DNA from: Paracyclopina nana
Taxonomy: Eukaryota; Arthropoda; Copepoda; Cyclopoida; Cyclopettidae
DNA: 64,000 nt
Direction: 5' to 3'
Assembly (NCBI GenBank): GCA_019096065.1
Contig: JAGUCH010000008.1
Coordinates: forward strand, 3,105,001-3,169,000
The notes under the pieces are model-generated. The model was not told the DNA's origin. It ran no database searches and saw nothing but the letters and a program-made list of their open reading frames with translations. A program made the position numbers and the translations under genes. Below, one piece after another: positions 58,601-64,000 of this stretch. The stretch's first letter is position 1, and every line of letters starts with the position of its first letter.

Positions 58601-61168
58601 ATCTTATTTTCTCAATTTATAGCATAGGAAAGCTTATGTAGCAGTAGAAGACGGCAATAATTCATCTTTTCTATTTGTTTTTCCACTTCTATCTGGCTTT
58701 GTTTTTCTGCATATATTGATCTGATTTAGGCTAGAAAGGTAACGTTGCAGCAGCTCGTACATTTTTGTGGCTTTTAGCCGGAAACTGGGTCGCCGCTGCT
58801 ATATTTCTCGAAAAACAGTTCAAGAGGTTTTCGATGTTATCTGCGCATCTGCTAAATAATCTGGGAACATTCTATTTCCTCTTACGCCCATAAAGGTGAA
58901 GATACCAAGCATTTCAGCATTATTGATGCAATTAGTGCTCGTGACATAGGTTGATTTTACCTTGCTTTGAGAGTGGCAATTTCAATTTGCCAAGGACTCT
59001 GCTCGCATACTTTACCGCAAAAATGGGACAATTACAGCAAAGTGTGTTGAAAATTCTGTTGAGCGCAATTATCAACTTTTACCTTGGGAATATAATGGTG
59101 ATGATTTTACACAAACACTTTCTAAACTGCATTAATATGGCCCATTTATCACGCGCAGACTATTCATTTTTGCTCCTGTAGAAGAAAAAAGATTGTCACA
59201 TTATTCAGTCGAGCTGAGCGCAAGAACTGTAAATTATTGTAGTTGAACGACTTGGTTGAGGTTGGGGCAAAAAAAGTTTTCAATTCAAAGTTAGCTCCAA
59301 GTTTTCTTTTTTGTGAATGATGAACACGGTGACTTTCACCTTTATCATCATCGTGAAGTTTGGGATGAGTTTTTTGCCCTCCAGTTGTAATTTCAGGGGA
59401 AGCAGGCAAGTAAAACACGGAATTCTCTTCAAGCACCCATTTTTCAGCATGCAAACTCCCTCATTTCATTTAAGTGAGAAACTATAGAGTTTGTGTAGCG
59501 TTTATTCTCTGTGCTTCCAAATGATACGGTCAGAATAGATATATAGTTAGAGTGGCTCAACATCATCATGTCACATCTTTTCTGAAGGAGAAGCATCGAG
59601 AAATGTCGTCGTCCAATGATGAAGCTTCGCAGTATACAGTATACTCAAGAGCAGTTGTCACTTTCTTTCGTGTCCTGGCATTTAGGCTCTTTTCCCAACC
59701 AAGAAGAGGAGCATCATCCAACGAGGACGACATTCATGACGACAACTGCACTCATTATTTGCTCCTTTTGTATGCTACCAACATTTATTCAGCAATTGTT
59801 GTTACAATTTTCTGTGAGTGCTATTTTTACTGTGTTTGGGAGCAGACAGCCTCGCTACACTGCAAGTTCTTCGAATAGTGCATTAAATTGATGCCTTCTT
59901 ACTTTGTAATTGTGTAATGTCAAGTAAACTGGATTTTCTAGAATCCGGAGTTTTTGCGTTCTTGCAGCACCACTTTGTTCAGAATTTGCCTAACAAAGGC
60001 AACAACTCTGATAAACATTTTTTCCGAGATAGTTTTGCGTAGCTCTTTTATTGTCTTTTGGCACCAGCCGCTCTTTCGTAGAAGGCTGCCACACAGAAAA
60101 GTTGGCCTTTATAAAAGCATATGCAACGTGGTACAGCAATGCAAAATAGTGCGACGTCAGATTGGGCTCGTCATATGTTCCATCATCATCCTTGTACCAA
60201 ACCCAAGCAAGCGTGTACAGCAGTATCTGGGAGTAATTGGAAACCGAATATGGCGTCCTTGGCTTCGTTTTCCCCCTTGTTGATTTCTGGCCAAAAAGTA
60301 GAAGTTGATGTTTGCAGCAGGCCACGGCGTTTCGTAGCAGAGCGTACTACTGCCGCAAGTTAATCTATACAGTAGCTGTTAAGGTCTCAATGTAGAATGG
60401 AACTCATGCATGTTGGCTTTCGTATCAATGCTCGAGATCCTTTCCTCTCTCCCTCCTTGTTGCCTTGAGAGCCTACTACTGCTGTAGTAGTAATGTCCAA
60501 CTTGAGAAAGCATGTGTGGCGCAAGCTTGCGCGAGCTTGAGGGTGCAGGAAGGCTTTCGCTCCCTCTCAAGTTCAGTATTGCTGTAGCTTTCGCCAAAGC
60601 TGCAAGGTGTCTCCCTGTTGGCTTTGTTGGCAAATAATCATGACTCATTCGGCCATGCCATCATCTTCGCCAGCCCATTGTGTTGACAAGATCCTCTTTG
60701 CTCCCTCATTTGGCTGAGGCTGCAGTATCTGCTACCAGTAACGAGAGGCTAATCTTCCTAATTCAATAAGCCAACAGCCCGAAGGCAGTACGAATAGCTG
60801 TGATAAAAGCCATCATCACAGGTGCTAAAATCATTTTTTCATCTTGAATTGGGCGTTGCCTGCTTTTATGGCGTCGTAGCAGCTACAGCAAGTTGACAGC
60901 TTTTTCCCGAAGAGATTTCGATGCATATTTTTGGTGATTATTTTTGCAGGATTCAGTGCGCCAATTGTTGTCGAGTTACCTGCATCGTTTCTCCACCCTG
61001 GCGGGTCCTGTCATCACATGTGGTCCCGTTCTTAACTGGCTGGAGCTGGACAACCGTGGCCATCGCCTCATTGTGACCGAAGATTGCGCCATCAACACTC
61101 CTGCCGTGGCCGCGGCCTACGCCATTAAACGATATGCCAAGCAGGCCAACGATGAGATCAGCTTTGAG
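40518..61168 (+). CDS. CdGAPr: CdGAP / ARHGAP32-33-type RhoGAP, 5' part (continues past window)
   Basis: GTPase-activating protein for Rac/Cdc42. Shared exons seen: 47971-48211 (CRIB-like motif), 51593-51796 and 51851-52102 (PX domain: ECAHFHYEF, SVQVTSNGKCWVVRRSFENF, HQCIFDRRFSQLP), and 60950-61168 (CGPVLNWLELDNRG, INTPAVAAAYAIKRY), which matches the stretch just before the SH3 domain in human ARHGAP32 and 33. All these junctions are in phase (47971 enters in phase 2; the others in phase 0). The SH3 and RhoGAP domains are not in the remaining 2.8 kb, so the gene runs off the right edge. Several 5' exons with their own ATG feed this core and are listed separately. Intron 52103-60949 is 8.8 kb. 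Confidence 0.85.
43574..43710 (+). CDS. Alternative first exon 1B of CdGAP-like gene
   Basis: ATG followed by 45 codons plus two bases (MFRSQSMDMTAELGG...NRISNSM), ending AG/GTAAGC in phase 2. The in-frame stop TGA at 43511 has no other ATG after it. Basic, Ser-rich residues. Confidence 0.6.
45214..45311 (+). CDS. Alternative first exon 1C of CdGAP-like gene
   Basis: ATG followed by 32 codons plus two bases (MQFPNREPNLIKAKML...SSRLR), ending AG/GTAAGA in phase 2, with an in-frame TAG at 45193. Joined to 47971 it makes an RRPS site (basophilic kinase type). Confidence 0.6.
47020..47666 (+). CDS. Alternative first exon 1D of CdGAP-like gene (long)
   Basis: ATG with an in-frame TGA twelve bases upstream (47008), then 215 codons plus two bases, ending AG/GTGATT in phase 2. 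It encodes a Ser/Arg/Lys-rich, mostly disordered region with a Pro stretch (DAPPPPIPVK), a basic patch (RDRRGQRPRGGPRP) and several RxxS sites (RSQST, RRSQSC). It lies only 304 bases before the shared exon 47971. No known domain. Confidence 0.75.
47971..48211 (+). CDS. Shared CRIB-like exon of CdGAP-like gene
   Basis: Acceptor ATTTCAG, enters in phase 2, leaves in phase 0 at GTAAGC. At 48029-48070 it reads ISGPTGFVHVSGYG, close to the CRIB consensus ISxPxxFxHxxHVG: I, S, P, F, H and the last G match and HV is replaced by GY. It is followed by a short acidic/basic tail (VRELSNIDPKF). Confidence 0.75.
48605..48628. repeat. (TG)n microsatellite
   Basis: About eleven TG units in the intron between 48211 and 51593. 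Similar runs at 54191-54208 and 63420-63434. Confidence 0.9.
50395..50514 (+). CDS. Alternative first exon 1E of CdGAP-like gene (phase 0)
   Basis: ATG followed by exactly 40 codons (MSLKLPRKNQKPAPGF...DLAAECA) ending GCT/GTAAGT in phase 0. In-frame TGA at 50368. It fits exon 51593 directly and would give a protein without the CRIB-like exon. Confidence 0.6.
51199..51297 (+). CDS. Weak candidate first exon 1F of CdGAP-like gene
   Basis: ATGGCGGCC start, 33 codons to a weak donor (AGG/GTCAGC) in phase 0, 295 bases before exon 51593. A better-looking donor at 51236 (CTG/GTAAAA) would be out of phase. Confidence 0.22.
51593..51796 (+). CDS. Exon before PX core of CdGAP-like gene
   Basis: Acceptor TTTTTCAG, phase 0 in and out, 68 codons. 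The Ser/Thr-rich start is followed by FPRLEECAHFHYEF, matching the FPKMxxCAHFHYEN run that opens the PX domain of ARHGAP32/33. Confidence 0.8.
51851..52102 (+). CDS. PX-domain exon of CdGAP-like gene
   Basis: 84 codons, phase 0 in and out. WVVRRSFENFEFLDRQVHQC and FDRRFSQLP match the atypical PX domain of ARHGAP32/33; the usual phosphoinositide-binding RRYxxF is RRSFENF. Confidence 0.85.
52831..52890 (+). CDS. Weak candidate first exon 1G of CdGAP-like gene
   Basis: ATG followed by exactly 20 codons (MSFRVIHGIHAGDIMVNCKD) ending GAT/GTAAGC in phase 0, able to join 60950. It would start a form without the N-terminal PX core. The frame is open back to a TAG at 52696 and a possible acceptor (GCTGCAG) ends at 52829, so it could also be internal. 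Confidence 0.35.
54859..54929 (-). other. tRNA-like block
   Basis: On the minus strand it reads TGTGGTCTAGAGGCAAGGCA followed by GGGTTCGAGTCCACCC, like A and B boxes, with CCA in anticodon-loop position. Anticodon stem pairing is poor and it abuts a repeat block, so I treat it as tRNA-derived. Confidence 0.35.
55030..55490 (+). repeat. Degenerate tandem repeat (GAATAGTTCTTGAA)
   Basis: Many drifting copies of GAATAGTTCTTGAA or AAAAGTTGTTGAA. A related drift (TTCAGGAACTTTT) is at 54655-54760. The style is like the minisatellite at 3548-3895. Confidence 0.65.
57887..57909. repeat. (ACT)n microsatellite
   Basis: About seven ACT units in the long CdGAP-like intron. Confidence 0.85.
60950..61168 (+). 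CDS. PX-to-SH3 linker exon of CdGAP-like gene
   Basis: Acceptor TTTTTGCAG, 73 codons, phase 0 in and out. It ends DEISFE/GTAAGA where ARHGAP32/33 continue with VGDIVSVIDMPP, the start of SH3, so the next exon should open with that block. Confidence 0.88.
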
Positions 61169-64000
61169 GTAAGAACGCACTTTGATCTTCTTTACTCCTG
61201 CACGCGTACGTGAGTCGGCCATGGATTTTTAGTTCTGCCGACTCATGAACTTCTAATTTAGCCAGAATTGAAAAAGTTGGAGGGAAAAAACAGAGCGTTG
61301 TGCTCCAAGCATAAAGTAATGGAATGGCGGCGGAAGCCCGCTCTCTCTCTCTCTTTGCTTGGATATGATGGATAATTGTCATATATGTACTTCTACTTGC
61401 TCCCCGCAAGGACAAGCGAGTTGTAGTGCATTACTCGTTCAGCTCGAATGTCTCGGGTTCATTTGAGGTCGGATATTGTATAGCTAAAAGTCATTAGTGC
61501 TCCACAATCCAGTCGCGAGGAAAAAATGAGTTTCTTCGGAAATATGCGCGTGGCAATCGACAGTGGCCATGAATGAGCAATCAAACTTTCATTTATTTGA
61601 CTGCTGGTCTCCTTTTGGGGCCAGCTAATTAATAAGTCGATGTAGCGGCAACGCCTTCGTCAATATTGTCTATGGAGGTTTCAATATCCTCTCTCTTTTG
61701 CACAAACATTTGCTCGGCAGTGCACCGGAGACACAATAAAAGTGTTCATGCATGCCATAAAGAGGGGGATGACATGTCATGACGTGTCGTCCAAACACAG
61801 ATACATGCTTTACCTTTTTTAAACAGTTGTTGTGTTTTTTTCTGTGCTTTACAAATGGCCGCTTCAGAATGGATGATCCCTATTAGCTATGAAACATAAG
61901 GGGTTGTTGTTGCTGCTACTGCTTTTTGATAAGCTGCACAAATGTAAAATGGATAGGGGAAATAAGTCGTTGTCGGCTCCAATCGATAAATGCAAAGGGG
62001 TTGCTTGCTAGTTTCTATTGTGGTTTGGCCCTTTTGGATCACACCGAACAGTTGTTAGCATATTGCGTGATCAGCACCAATATGCATGTCGATATTGCAA
62101 TGCGCTAGCCGAAACGAGATTGCTCTAATTTTACCCCCGTTTTACTTATTGCGTTTGAGATAGAAATCTCATTAGGAGGCAGATATCCTATGATTTGGCA
62201 AACTCTAGCTCCTCTATTCAAGCCACGCGTTCTTTTGTCAGGGAATGGGAGCACCTAATTAAAGCTTCTTTCAAGAAGCCTGTTTTTGATCAACCACGTG
62301 GTTATCCAAGTGAATTTCCACCTCCACCATGTGATACTGAGTAATGATAGCTGCTGCAAAGTTAATTTGCGAATTTACTCCTGTATGAAGGCGGGGAGTA
62401 AAACATTGCGCGCGTCATTGAGCTTTTTTGCTGAGGTAAGTCAAGGCTTTAGTTTTTTTCTATTAGTTAGATTAAAGGCATGGTAGGGAGTCTTGAGTCT
62501 TTTACATACATCATGGTAAATGTTGTGTCGGTTTTAATTGCACAAGAAGCGCTTGACAGGTATTTTTATTTGAGCAACTGCAATAAAAGTCACACTCACA
62601 TTACATGAATGGATAATTTTGTGAATACTATAATACCTTTTTCCCGTCGTGAGTCTCCCTTTTATTGACCCTTTTAGCCTTGTCTGCTCGGCATATTTGA
62701 CCTGCTTTTTTCCCTCAAAAACCCCTTTGAGAGCACTTTAAAATAGTGGCCGGCAACCAGCGGCGTTCGTTCGAACCAGGTAGAAAAAAAGGTGAAACCT
62801 TGCTCAAAAATGAAATCATAGGCTTATATTTGATGGGCTCATCGCATATTGATAGCGATGCAGTAGTAGTGGTTTATACATGGGGGAAAGTAGCCAGTAG
62901 GTCGCGATCTGAGTGGCATATCCACACAGTATGCGATGATTCATGTCTTTTCTGGCTGGGTCCGCTATAAATAGTAAGTTAGGCTACAGCCCGATGCTTG
63001 CAGGTAAAAATCCATCCTACTGACTGGCTCGATCCTACATGGCCTGACGACGACAATATAGCATAAGGCTTGAGAGGCGGACCAAGCTAGAGGAGAAGCG
63101 CGAGCCACACACACACGCATATGCTATATTATTATAGTCAGTCCTGCTCGCGTTGAAGCTGAAGCAACAGCAACTTCGAGTTAATAATATTTTTGGGGAT
63201 AGCTTTTCAAAAGTGCTCCTCTCATGACATTTTCTGTGGTGAAGACCGATTGTTGAGTGATATGAGACCGACGCTCTAGGATCGTATATGGCCGACTTGT
63301 GGCTGCGTAAGTGGACTTTTGAGGCTTTATTGAACGAGATCATGGCTGTGGTGCTTTTAAGGAGGAAACTGTGTCAAGCAGGGATTTCAGGGTTGTAGAA
63401 ACGCCAACAAGTTCTCATGATGTGTGTGTGTGTGCAAATCGTTCAACTTTTCAAGTTTTTCAATAGCTTTGTTTGATGTGCACTCATGGATGGCAGATTA
63501 TCACTTCTTGCGTTAATATTTTTTCAACGTCAAGGCTTTGCGGTTGGTCGATAATTGTTGGTGGACAATTTTTCGACGAGCATCCGAGATTTGGGAGAAG
63601 GTTGCGTGATTGCTCTCTCCTCACCTTCTTTTGTGGGGAGAAATTAGGTTAAACTCAAATGGTTATTTGGTTGCTGCAGCTCCCTCATTAGGAAACTGTG
63701 GCATATTTTTCCCGTTGTTTTTTGAGCGATTGAGGATGATAGCAATCAGCTATGCTTCGCCGGTGGCGTAAATTACACACCACCATACCTAGTATTCCTG
63801 GGTAGTCCTCTGTCATAGTTTTCGAAATTTGAACCAACCTGTAGCCCGTATTATAGCAAGTGCTTAAAACTGCCATTTCACATGTTCATAATTCTGAACT
63901 GCACCTTTTCAATGAGAGCAGTCAACCATTTTAACCGTATGACTACCTAACGTTCTTTTTCTAATTAAAAGCAATTGTGCTCGGTCAACAAAGCACCGCA
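61169..64000. other. Intron running to the window edge
   Basis: No SH3 or RhoGAP exon and no gene on the other strand was found. A (CT)n run is at about 61341-61355, (AC)n at 63107-63117 and (TG)n at 63420-63434. The frame at 62746-62970 has no domain. Confidence 0.5.

Larger units (their letters stand above)
52891..60949 (+). other. Long intron of CdGAP-like gene
   Basis: About 8 kb without a supported gene on either strand. It holds a simple-repeat block (54650-55500), a tRNA-like block (54859-54929), microsatellites (TG at 54191, ACT at 57887-57909) and long stretches of unique AT-rich sequence that could carry enhancers. Confidence 0.5.

Overview
This is a eukaryotic window. It has split genes with GT-AG introns mostly 50-200 bases long, and exon phases that can be followed exactly across each gene. 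An SmydA-type SET/MYND gene, a twitchin-like Ig/Fn3 gene, and orthologues of MEK, COPS7, ABHD17, TM2D1, SETD7, MARCH1/8 and CdGAP/ARHGAP32-33 point to a protostome, most likely an arthropod with a compact genome. I cannot name the species. Coordinates of spliced genes below run from start codon to stop codon; exon limits are in the evidence text.

Layout. 0.4-10.4 kb (+): a SMYD1/2/3-like gene split by one 7.5 kb intron packed with degenerate repeats, tRNA-related SINE-like copies and a 1.6 kb near-perfect foldback element. 12.3-15.1 kb (+): SETD7 with a long N-terminal extension. 15.2-17.4 kb (-): an SmydA-type SET/MYND gene, tail-to-tail with SETD7 with only 51 bases between the stops. 17.7-20.0 kb (-): a MARCH1/8 membrane E3 ligase. 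21.4-27.5 kb (-): a 1579-residue Ig/Fn3 protein of twitchin type with no kinase. 29.0-30.0 kb (-): a stand-alone fructose-2,6-bisphosphatase. 31.5-32.7 kb (-): an unrecognised secreted protein. 33.2-34.3 kb (+): COP9 signalosome subunit 7. 34.5-35.9 kb (+): MAP kinase kinase MEK1/2. 37.1-38.3 kb (+): ABHD17 depalmitoylase, followed by an 88-codon open extension after its TGA. 39.0-39.7 kb (-): TM2D1. 40.5 kb to the right edge (+): a CdGAP/ARHGAP32-33 type RhoGAP gene, of which the 5' two thirds or so is seen (CRIB-like motif, PX domain); its SH3 and RhoGAP exons lie beyond the window.

The main discovery is in the last gene. Four separate ATG-containing exons (40.5, 43.6, 45.2 and 47.0 kb) all end in phase 2 with an AG before a GT donor and all join the same phase-2 exon at 47971. 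A further phase-0 first exon at 50.4 kb, and weaker candidates at 51.2 and 52.8 kb, would start shorter proteins lacking the CRIB-like motif or most of the PX domain. This looks like an array of alternative promoters and first exons that varies the N terminus of one Rho-family regulator.

Other points worth a second look: a natural Phe at the SETD7 position equivalent to human Tyr305, which controls methylation product; loss of the Asn of the NHSC motif in both SMYD-family proteins; a kinase-less PFKFB; Ser-to-Thr at the second MEK activation site; and a GC-AG intron in ABHD17. Three SET-domain genes of two subfamilies lie within 17 kb. There is no evident shared pathway among the neighbours otherwise.
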